This document shows, piece by piece, positions 6,967-12,850 of a DNA stretch of 12,850 nt. The stretch comes from an uncultured Aliterella sp. (GTDB lineage: Bacteria > Cyanobacteriota > Cyanobacteriia > Cyanobacteriales > Chroococcidiopsidaceae): positions 1 through 12,850 of the forward strand of contig CAJQOK010000588.1 in the NCBI GenBank assembly GCA_905479905.1, given 5' to 3'. The translations under genes were made by a program, and so were the position numbers. The number at the start of each line of letters is the position of its first letter. Position 1 is the first letter of the stretch. Below the pieces are notes generated by a model, which was not told the DNA's origin, made no database searches, and saw only the letters and a program-made list of their open reading frames with translations.

Positions 6967-9027
6967 TTATAGAGCTTTGGCTGGGAAATCCTCTGTACCT
7001 GTACCGCCATTACGACCAACAGCAGGAATTTCTAACATAGTAACTGTAGCTCTACCCGTACTGTCATTAGTGACAGAATTAGTATCTCCAGGATGTCCAT
7101 TAGTAATAAACAACTGTGGATGATCGAAAGGTGCTTTTTCTAAACGAACACGCTCATCAGTTAGCGATTTTAAGAAAGCTACTAAAGCGTTTTGTTCGTC
7201 TTCACTTAAACCAAGGTTTTCAATATCAGGATCGAGATTGTCGATATTTTGCTCGTGGAAATCTCCACCTCGGTTGTAAAACTCAATTACTTGCTTGAGA
7301 TTAAACTGTCCGCCATTGTGGAAATAAGGAGCAGTTAATTCAATGTTACGCAAACCAGGAGTTTTAAAAGAGCCATCAACAGCAACTCTTTCTGTTGCAC
7401 TAATTGGTGGACTCAAATTAGGGTCTGTAAACTTACCTTGTTGCGCCATCCGAGAATCAGAAAGAGGATTGCCAAAAGGATCTTTTCCACCTACACCTAA
7501 GTCTTCTAAAGTAGGTCGAACACCGATGTTATAAAAACCATTATCGTAAACAGCATCGCCACCATTACCCATAGTCATCCGTTCTAAACGCTCTTTTTGC
7601 ACGTTTCTAACTGAAGCATTGGTAAACTCTGGCCCGCCATGACAGTTAATGCACTTAGCCTTACCTTCAAAAAGCTCTTTTCCTTGCTTTTGTTGAGTAG
7701 TTAAAGCGTTGCTATTACCATCAAAATACTGGTCTACAGGTGCATTATCCGAAACTAATGTAGCTTCATACAACTGAATTGCTAACCCCATAAATAGGGA
7801 GAAATTGTAATCGGTCAGTGTAAATTCATCAGTAGCTAATGCACCTTGAGGTTGTTTAAACATCCGCACCCCGTCTGCACCAACTTTGATAATTTGCTTA
7901 GAGTTCCACCATTGGGGTTGAAAAGCGTCTTGAATCATAGTTTCATAGTTTTTTACCTTCAACCCTGGTTTTGGCGCTTGGCTGTACTTACCGAGTACGC
8001 TATCTTCTGGATGGACGATTTGCTTACCTAATGGTGTGAGGTATTTTAACTTCTTACCAATCTCTCTAGGTAGCTTTTTCGTTTTAACCCTGTCGAATTT
8101 TTGACCGACATCAGGAAAGACTCGACCAGTAGCAGATTCTTCAACGTCGCTTAATGGCGGCCCTACGGCTTGAGAAGCTGCGGAAGCATTCTTGAGGCTA
8201 ATTTTGACTTTTTGAAGCGCTGACTGCTTTGTAGGCGCTTTCAGGACGTAGGCATTAGGATCTCTCGAACCAAAAGGATTCACGCCATTAAAGTCATTTT
8301 GAGCGCGTCCATCCCAGAAATTGCGGAAGTTAAATATCGCGTTGATAGAACTTGGGGTATTTCGTCCTGTAGTTTGGCGGAGATTTACACCATTGAGGTT
8401 AAATACTGGGTCTGGTGTCAAGGTCATATTGTCTACGGCACTACCAGGAGTAATGTCATTAAACTTATTTAGATCCACACCTTGAGAGCCAGCAACATCA
8501 TTAGTATCGGCTAAAACTGTGGATTTGCGATCGCCTGGATCTGATAATTTATGAAAGGGGAAATCTCCAGGCTTAAGAGTATAGTTAAGTCCCAATTCTA
8601 TAACTGTATCTGGCCCTGGGTGCAACTGATTTTTGGCTCTTGTATCTGTCCCGGCGTGAAAGTGGCAACTAGCGCAAGATTGCAACCCATCGCTACCAAC
8701 TTGCATATCCCAAAATAAAGATTTTCCTAGCTCAATTGCGGCGGTTTTATTTTTCACAAATTCTCCCAAATTGCTAGGTTCAGGAATGGCTACGCTTTTT
8801 AATGAACCTAGAGGTTGAGAAGGTGGCGATACTTGTGCTGATACTGTATGTCCGGCTAAAATTGCCATCGTTACCAGTGAGGCGATCGCCACGCTACTTT
8901 TTAGGCTTTTTGAAGCCTTATTAATGAGTGCTAAAAACCTATTTGGTATCCTTACAATACTGCGAAAAATTTTACGCAGTTCTAGTATTGTTTTAGCACT
9001 TGCTTTTGTTAAATCTGACTCTGGCAA
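6967..9027 (-). CDS. di-haem cytochrome c peroxidase (CCP/MauG superfamily), long form
   Basis: A 686-residue secreted c-type cytochrome expected to reduce hydrogen peroxide, or to carry out a related haem oxidation, outside the cytoplasm. A basic N-region, a hydrophobic segment (about 45-60) and TVSAQ make a Sec signal peptide with likely cleavage after Ala64. Two haem-binding CXXCH motifs are present: CASCH at 118-122 and CINCH at 459-463. Other family segments are WDGRAQ (238-243) and PGLRNIELTAPYFHNGG near 565-585. Classical bacterial CCPs are about 330 residues. Here the haem sites are some 340 residues apart because of a long middle region that includes ASQAVGPPLSDVEES (near 283-298), as in other large cyanobacterial members. 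The TTG start is supported by AGGGGGA eight bases upstream, and no ATG precedes the signal peptide. It is probably transcribed alone and ends at the hairpin at 6910-6940. Confidence 0.9.
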   Translation of the reverse strand: MPESDLTKASAKTILELRKIFRSIVRIPNRFLALINKASKSLKSSVAIASLVTMAILAGHTVSAQVSPPSQPLGSLKSVAIPEPSNLGEFVKNKTAAIELGKSLFWDMQVGSDGLQSCASCHFHAGTDTRAKNQLHPGPDTVIELGLNYTLKPGDFPFHKLSDPGDRKSTVLADTNDVAGSQGVDLNKFNDITPGSAVDNMTLTPDPVFNLNGVNLRQTTGRNTPSSINAIFNFRNFWDGRAQNDFNGVNPFGSRDPNAYVLKAPTKQSALQKVKISLKNASAASQAVGPPLSDVEESATGRVFPDVGQKFDRVKTKKLPREIGKKLKYLTPLGKQIVHPEDSVLGKYSQAPKPGLKVKNYETMIQDAFQPQWWNSKQIIKVGADGVRMFKQPQGALATDEFTLTDYNFSLFMGLAIQLYEATLVSDNAPVDQYFDGNSNALTTQQKQGKELFEGKAKCINCHGGPEFTNASVRNVQKERLERMTMGNGGDAVYDNGFYNIGVRPTLEDLGVGGKDPFGNPLSDSRMAQQGKFTDPNLSPPISATERVAVDGSFKTPGLRNIELTAPYFHNGGQFNLKQVIEFYNRGGDFHEQNIDNLDPDIENLGLSEDEQNALVAFLKSLTDERVRLEKAPFDHPQLFITNGHPGDTNSVTNDSTGRATVTMLEIPAVGRNGGTGTEDFPAKAL

Positions 9028-9035
9028 GTTATCAA

Positions 9036-9042
9036 TCCCCCT
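9036..9042 (-). promoter_or_regulatory. ribosome binding site supporting the TTG start of the peroxidase gene
   Basis: On the minus strand AGGGGGA (9042-9036) lies 8 nt before the TTG at 9027. The first in-frame ATG is codon 54, inside the signal peptide's hydrophobic core, so this site decides the start. Confidence 0.65.
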
Positions 9043-9060
9043 GAATTTATTACTAACTTA

Positions 9061-9120
9061 TTGCACGTTGAATTTTAGCAAAAACCTCTGTTGTAAACTT
9101 TATGTATAAGATACGTGCAA
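9061..9120. promoter_or_regulatory. spaced 8-bp inverted repeat upstream of the peroxidase gene
   Basis: TTGCACGT at 9061-9068 and its exact reverse complement ACGTGCAA at 9113-9120 flank 44 bases, 34 to 93 bases upstream of the TTG start. They could be two half-sites for a regulator, or the arms of a leader hairpin, but could also be chance. Confidence 0.25.
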
Positions 9121-9303
9121 AGTAAATACATCTTAAGTAGTAGCAAGGCTCAATCGATTATTGGCTGAATATCTTTAACAAAAATAGCGAGATAGTATGG
9201 CAACGATCGCCCATTTCTCCAATAATCAAAATCCAACACTTGACTGAAGATTACAGATTAAAAGTGAGCAACAAAGCCGTTCTAATCGAAATCAATTAAA
9301 AAG

Positions 9304-9339
9304 GCGAAGCTCTGCGAACCTGTGGCTCTATTGCACTTC
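9304..9339. repeat. 36-bp dispersed repeat, copy B, just after the selD fusion stop
   Basis: Matches copy A at 2182-2217 at 31 of 36 positions, in the same orientation relative to the upstream minus-strand gene. Here it begins 5 bases beyond the stop codon of the selD fusion. On the minus strand it is followed by a T-run (TTTTTAATT, ending near 9295), so the combination may act in 3'-end formation, although no stable stem is conserved between the two copies. Confidence 0.75.
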
Positions 9340-9344
9340 AAGCA

Positions 9345-11525
9345 TTACCCAAGCATGAGATGTACCCTGTAATCTTTTGAATGCTGGACAACACGACCGA
9401 TAATTCTAGCTTGCGAATATCCCAAAGCTTGTAACTGTGTAACGCAAGATTTAGCCTTTTTACTATCAATGGCTGCCAACAATCCGCCAGAAGTTTGCGG
9501 ATCGAATAGTATTGGATAATTGGGAGAATTGCAAACCTTTTCAACCTCAGCAATGTAACGCGAAAATTGGAGGTTTTCAGGGTGCAAAGAACTAAATATT
9601 CCGCTTTGTAATGTTTCTCTAGCTCCCTTTAGAATTGGTAGAGATTCAAGATTTAATTCCACACTAACGTTAGATGCTTTGATCATTTCCATTAAGTGTC
9701 CAAGTAATCCAAAACCTGTAATATCTGTACAGGCTGTAACTCCATATTCCATTAAACAAGTAGCCGCCGCTTGATTTGATAACAACATTGACTCAATCGC
9801 GCCATCAATCCATTGATTTTTAGCTAAAAAGCGCATATCTGCCGCAAATAATGTTCCTGTACCTAATGGTTTAGTTAGTATTAATAATTGCTCTGGTTGC
9901 ATTCCAGATTTTTTAAGCAATTGGTGCGGACTTGCTAACCCATTGCAAGATAAACCAAAACCTAATTCTAAGCCTGCGGTAGTGTGTCCGCCAATTAAAG
10001 GAATTTGGGCTTGATTTAAGACTTTGAGAGCGCCAGATAATAGTTGATAAAGAGTTTCTTCAACCTTGGATTCAGTCGCATAAGGAATAGATGCGATCGC
10101 TAAAACACTTTGGGGAGTTGCACCCATCGCAAAAATATCGCTCAAACAATGATTGGTACTAATTTGTCCAAAAATATACGGGTCATTGACTAAGGCGCGA
10201 AAATAGTCAATAGTATGTACCATTAATTTACCTTCAGGTACTTTTACGACAGCCGCATCATCCGGCGCATCTAAACCAATAATAATATCTGGAGTATTTT
10301 CAATTCTTTCTAATCGTTGCAATACGCGCTCTAAAACCGTACTACCTACTTTAGAACCGCAACCCGCACAACGCATCTCTACTAAAGGTTCAGACATTGA
10401 TGGTAATTTGTGAAAACGATCCATAAACTGACGATCAATTTTGTCTTTCCAATTCCATAGCAAACCAAAAGCACCTAAACCAAAATTGCCCCAAGAAGCG
10501 ATCGCCTTTCCATCTCCCGTCCCAATTAAACTTAAATAGGTTTTTTGCGGCTTGTAGACCTGTAAACGCCCCGCTAATAAAGTTTTTTGTAAGTTATTAA
10601 ATAAAGGTTTTCCTTGTCTAACGGCAAATACGCCAGCTTTAGGACGCGGATAATTTACCATTGTGGCAATATCTCCCGCCGCAAAGATGAAGGGATGAGA
10701 AATCGCTTGTAGATAATCATTTACTTGAATAAATCCTTGGGAATCGGTAGCAAGTCCGCTTTCTTTAATCCAACCCGGTGCAGAGGCTTGAGTTACCCAA
10801 AAAATGCGATCGCATTCTACTTTAAGCCCTGACTCACAAATAATTTTATTTGGTTGTACCTCAATAACTGTTTCTTGCAGATGTAAATTGATTCCTTTTT
10901 GGCGCAAAATTGCTTGCAAACGGCGACGCACCCAACCGCCATAGTGAGGCATAATTTCCGCGTCCTGGTGAAACAAGTGGATTAGTAATTGCCTAGCTTG
11001 CAAATTTCCTTGCATTGCTAAAGCTAATTCCACACCCCCCGCACCACCGCCAACAATCCCCAAACAGAGTGGTTTTTCTTGATCTTCAACTATTTGCTGC
11101 CATTGAGTTAAGAGATTAGCTACAGGTTTAGCTGCGATCGCATACTTATCCGCGCCGGGTACATTTACACTTGCTGGAGTGCTGCCAATGTCTATAGATA
11201 GCAAGTCAAAAGCTACGGGGGGACGATGGGCGCAGAGAATTTGTTTATTGACTAAATCTAACCCCACAACAGTATCAATATATAGTTGCGCTTGGGCGAA
11301 TTGAGCTAAACTCCGCAAATTTATATGACATTCTTCATGGGTATAAAATCCGGCAATATGACCGGGCAACATTCCCGAATAAGGTGTATCGGATGCCTCA
11401 GTAATTAACGTTATTCGCACCCCTTCTAGAGGCTTCATAGCCCACATTTTCAGCACAATGGCATGGCTGTGACCGCCACCAATTAACACCAAATCTTTAG
11501 TAATCGGAGCGCTGGATTGCTGCAT
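9345..11525 (-). CDS. selD: FAD pyridine-nucleotide oxidoreductase / selenide, water dikinase fusion
   Basis: A 726-residue bifunctional protein. Residues 1-365 are an NADH-dehydrogenase-2/sulfide-quinone-reductase-like flavoprotein. They contain GGGHSH (16-21) for FAD, a second dinucleotide fold GIVGGGAGG (146-154) and the late FAD motif FAAGD (271-275). Residues 370-726 are SelD, which makes selenophosphate from selenide and ATP. They contain CAGCGSK (376-382) with catalytic Cys379 and Lys382, DAPDDAAV (409-416), HTIDYF (427-432), GQISTNHCLSDIFAMGA (443-459) and GGHTTAG (502-508). The second Cys of the E. coli GCGCK motif is Ser here, which is compatible with activity because that Cys is not essential. 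This fusion is a known cyanobacterial architecture (N-terminal SelD-associated oxidoreductase family). The ATG at 11525 fits the fold but has no clear ribosome binding site. No selenium gene is adjacent, so the end product (2-selenouridine tRNA via SelU, or another) must be encoded elsewhere. Confidence 0.95.
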   Translation of the reverse strand: MQQSSAPITKDLVLIGGGHSHAIVLKMWAMKPLEGVRITLITEASDTPYSGMLPGHIAGFYTHEECHINLRSLAQFAQAQLYIDTVVGLDLVNKQILCAHRPPVAFDLLSIDIGSTPASVNVPGADKYAIAAKPVANLLTQWQQIVEDQEKPLCLGIVGGGAGGVELALAMQGNLQARQLLIHLFHQDAEIMPHYGGWVRRRLQAILRQKGINLHLQETVIEVQPNKIICESGLKVECDRIFWVTQASAPGWIKESGLATDSQGFIQVNDYLQAISHPFIFAAGDIATMVNYPRPKAGVFAVRQGKPLFNNLQKTLLAGRLQVYKPQKTYLSLIGTGDGKAIASWGNFGLGAFGLLWNWKDKIDRQFMDRFHKLPSMSEPLVEMRCAGCGSKVGSTVLERVLQRLERIENTPDIIIGLDAPDDAAVVKVPEGKLMVHTIDYFRALVNDPYIFGQISTNHCLSDIFAMGATPQSVLAIASIPYATESKVEETLYQLLSGALKVLNQAQIPLIGGHTTAGLELGFGLSCNGLASPHQLLKKSGMQPEQLLILTKPLGTGTLFAADMRFLAKNQWIDGAIESMLLSNQAAATCLMEYGVTACTDITGFGLLGHLMEMIKASNVSVELNLESLPILKGARETLQSGIFSSLHPENLQFSRYIAEVEKVCNSPNYPILFDPQTSGGLLAAIDSKKAKSCVTQLQALGYSQARIIGRVVQHSKDYRVHLMLG

Positions 11526-11831
11526 AGAAGTTAGAAAGTTGATTTTTTTGCTGCCTACTGTAATATCGGTTATCTTGCCAAAATGAATTGGGGCAGACGA
11601 TTCTCTTCAAGCCTGTTTTTTATCCAGCAATCCCAAAAACTTGAGACACAAACAACATTTGTGCCTAAACCTCCCCTCGTTAAACACCTTCAACTTGTCC
11701 TTAGCACCTCAATTCATTTTTGCACCACAGCCAAAAGGTTGACAATGACTTTTTCAAATTGCCATCCCAAATTTATAACGATTGATAAATTAAAATTCTC
11801 GATTGTTTTACACGCTCAAATAATTTCTACC

Positions 11832-11849
11832 TAAGTTAGACATAACTTA
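11832..11849. promoter_or_regulatory. 18-bp dyad upstream of the hetP-like gene
   Basis: TAAGTTA (11832-11838) and TAACTTA (11843-11849) are perfect inverted repeats with a 4-nt spacer (GACA), about 135 bases upstream of the TTG start. The form fits a binding site for a dimeric regulator. It is AT-rich, so chance is possible. No NtcA-type GTA-N8-TAC site was noticed nearby. Confidence 0.3.
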
Positions 11850-11970
11850 TATACTATTTGACTATGATATTCAACAGATTAGCTGTTAAACTGTGCTACT
11901 ACCTCAAATAATAATTTTTTACAAGTCCGCAGTTTCCAAAGATTATCCTATAAGATGATCATTTTTACAT

Positions 11971-11975
11971 AGGAG
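11971..11975 (+). promoter_or_regulatory. ribosome binding site supporting the TTG start of the hetP-like gene
   Basis: AGGAG at 11971-11975 lies 8 nt before the TTG at 11984. No in-frame ATG precedes the conserved domain, so this site decides the start. Confidence 0.65.
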
Positions 11976-11983
11976 TGTGAGTT

Positions 11984-12253
11984 TTGAGAGAATTTACAAG
12001 CGTTAACAAAATAATTACGCCTGAACAATTTGCTGTTTTGAGCAATGCAATTCTCGACGGTGAATATTCTTGGGCTTGTGTGCTGCTACTTCAGTTCGCA
12101 GGCGAAGAACCTTCATCTTACATCCCGTATCGAACCTACTATCGGCTAGTAAAAAAACATACTTGGATTGAAAGACAGTGCAAACATGAAACAACAGCCG
12201 CCAAAAATAAATTACTTGTTGAGCGGAAATATTCTAAAAGCGATCGCTTATAA
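11984..12253 (+). CDS. HetP-family protein
   Basis: An 89-residue protein whose residues 10-60 match the HetP domain: ITPEQF (11-16), GEYSWACVLLLQFAG (26-40) and YIPYRTYYRLVKK (46-58). In Anabaena PCC 7120 HetP promotes commitment to heterocyst differentiation, and its paralogues modulate the timing. Homologues also occur in cyanobacteria without heterocysts, where their role is unclear. The usual NPLHYIPYRT is EPSSYIPYRT here, so this is a divergent member rather than the canonical HetP. The C-terminal tail (60-89) is basic and ends in residues encoded by a HIP1 octamer. The start is TTG with AGGAG eight bases upstream. It appears to be a single-gene unit, facing the HlyD-type gene convergently. 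The family call is firm and the function here is not. Confidence 0.85.
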   Translation: MREFTSVNKIITPEQFAVLSNAILDGEYSWACVLLLQFAGEEPSSYIPYRTYYRLVKKHTWIERQCKHETTAAKNKLLVERKYSKSDRL

Positions 12254-12274
12254 AAGCTAATAATTTTGTATATA

Positions 12275-12299
12275 AGTAGGGAAAGCCCTTTCCCCTACT
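12275..12299. terminator. hairpin between convergent hetP-like and HlyD-type genes
   Basis: AGTAGGG (12275-12281) pairs with CCCTACT (12293-12299). The stem continues with AAA/TTT past a one-base bulge to a 4-nt loop. It lies 22 bases after the hetP-like stop. No T-tract follows on the plus strand, and only an A/T-mixed run follows on the minus strand, so termination is plausible but not certain. Confidence 0.45.
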
Positions 12300-12405
12300 C
12301 TCGATCCGTAAAATCTACTCGTGCAAAAAGCCTAATAAATTTTACTTATTGAGTGGGTGTAACATAAGATTAAGAATTTACTGCGACCTTTCAAACATTC
12401 TCTAA

Positions 12406-12850
12406 CTATAGATCCGTCTGTAACCTTGCCTTTCTGAGAATAAATGTAAGCACCGTCTCTTCTCTGGAAATAATGTCTGCGGTGACATCTATCCCTGGCT
12501 GGATAAAATACTGGCGATCGCTTTTGACAAGATAATCTCTTTCTGGCTGGATCGTCACCTCATAATAGGGAGTAGCTGCCCCGACTGAGCTAGTTTGAGG
12601 TATGATTGCATCGGGTGCGATCGCTCTAACAGCACCTTTAAGTGTGCCGTAATCAGGATAAGGAAAGGTAGAAAAGCGCAGTTGAACTTTACCCTCTGTA
12701 CAATCTACAACTTTTTTTTGTTTGCAAACTTTAACCTTGGCAATATCTTGACCCAGCACACGAGCTTTGACAACTAAAGCAGCGTTACTAGAAGCAATTT
12801 GGGCAATGGATTCTCCAGGGCGCACTACCAGACCTTGGTTTCGCAGATCC
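12406..12850 (-). CDS. HlyD-family membrane fusion (periplasmic adaptor) protein, C-terminal part
   Basis: The minus-strand frame is open from the window edge to a TAG at 12406-12408, giving about 148 residues, so the N-terminus lies outside the window. A GTG at 12825 is only an internal codon, since the frame continues upstream with DLRNQGLVV. The visible part starts with the end of the lipoyl/barrel-sandwich domain (LVVRPGESIAQIA). A beta-barrel follows, with two cysteines about 10 residues apart (KVCKQKKVVDCTEGKV) and FPYPDYGTLKGAVRAIAPDAI, then PYYEVTIQPE and IQPGIDVTADII, with a short hydrophobic/basic end. These are typical of HlyD-type adaptors that link an inner-membrane ABC exporter to an outer-membrane TolC-like channel. 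The cargo is unknown; a partner ABC gene would be expected beyond the right edge. Confidence 0.88.
   Translation of the reverse strand, partial: DLRNQGLVVRPGESIAQIASSNAALVVKARVLGQDIAKVKVCKQKKVVDCTEGKVQLRFSTFPYPDYGTLKGAVRAIAPDAIIPQTSSVGAATPYYEVTIQPERDYLVKSDRQYFIQPGIDVTADIISREETVLTFILRKARLQTDL

Larger units (their letters stand above)
9028..9303. other. non-coding gap between selD fusion and peroxidase genes
   Basis: This is the upstream region of the peroxidase gene and the downstream region of the selD fusion. It holds two inverted repeats. TTGCACGT (9061-9068) pairs with ACGTGCAA (9113-9120), and GATTATTGG (9156-9164) pairs with CCAATAATC (9219-9227). A 16-codon ORF at about 9197-9247 (+) has no support. 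No tRNA or conserved RNA fold was recognised, and no confident promoter hexamer pair was found. Confidence 0.5.
11526..11983. other. 458-bp gap between selD fusion and hetP-like gene, no convincing gene
   Basis: The gap is divergent, between a minus-strand and a plus-strand gene, so it should hold both promoters. An ORF at 11583-11834 (+, 83 codons) is open but has no ribosome binding site. Its composition is unlike a conserved protein (many Thr, Phe, Lys and scattered hydrophobics), so I do not call it. The region holds an 18-bp dyad at 11832-11849 and a -10-like TATAAG at 11949-11954, some 35 bases before the hetP-like TTG and without a matching -35. No RNA gene was recognised. Confidence 0.5.

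Noticed and set aside
7116..8031. Several 60-73 codon plus-strand ORFs opposite the peroxidase gene
   Set aside because: They are antisense shadows of a clear coding sequence, without ribosome binding sites or family features.
9197..9247. 16-codon ORF (MATIAHFSNNQNPTLD) between the selD fusion and the peroxidase gene
   Set aside because: It is very short, with only a weak purine stretch upstream and no supporting context. It is not distinguishable from chance.
11583..11834. 83-codon plus-strand ORF in the gap before the HetP-like gene
   Set aside because: It has no ribosome binding site and no recognisable domain. It lies in AT-rich DNA where open frames of this length arise by chance. A conserved homologue would change this view.

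Overview
The window is cyanobacterial chromosome. It carries the photosystem II genes psbH and psbN, a thylakoid-type tatA, a HetP-family protein, and the NADH-dehydrogenase-like/SelD fusion typical of cyanobacteria. There are also 14 copies of the HIP1 octamer GCGATCGC. The moderately AT-rich DNA, the HetP homologue and short repeats read through in frame suggest a morphologically complex or Chroococcidiopsis-like lineage, but the genus cannot be fixed from this sequence.

Layout. Positions 1-2063 are a compact housekeeping and photosynthesis block. It holds the tail of an unrecognised gene, rpsU (+), then pth and tatA as a minus-strand pair, then psbH (-) divergent from psbN (+). A hairpin separates the convergent rpsU and pth genes, and an intrinsic terminator follows psbH. 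Positions 2166-6897 hold a large GH38 alpha-mannosidase (-) divergent from a conserved cyanobacterial protein of unknown function (+). An 18-bp dyad lies between their starts. Positions 6967-9027 encode an unusually long secreted di-haem cytochrome c peroxidase (-) with its own terminator and a TTG start. A roughly 300-bp gap with inverted repeats follows. Positions 9345-11525 encode the FAD oxidoreductase-SelD fusion (-). After a 458-bp gap with no convincing gene comes a small HetP-family gene (+, TTG start). The right edge holds the C-terminal part of an HlyD-type membrane fusion protein (-), whose 5' end lies outside the window.

How the genes relate. psbH, psbN and tatA serve the thylakoid: PSII assembly and twin-arginine export. 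pth and rpsU serve translation. The other genes are mostly single transcription units in divergent or convergent pairs, so no larger operon or pathway is evident. I see no complete new system. The most unusual features are small dispersed repeats. Two copies of a 36-bp repeat sit at the 3' ends of two unrelated minus-strand genes, and in one of them it encodes the protein's C-terminus. A different palindromic repeat is inserted in frame in the unknown protein. No tRNA, rRNA, CRISPR array, transposase or prophage gene was seen.
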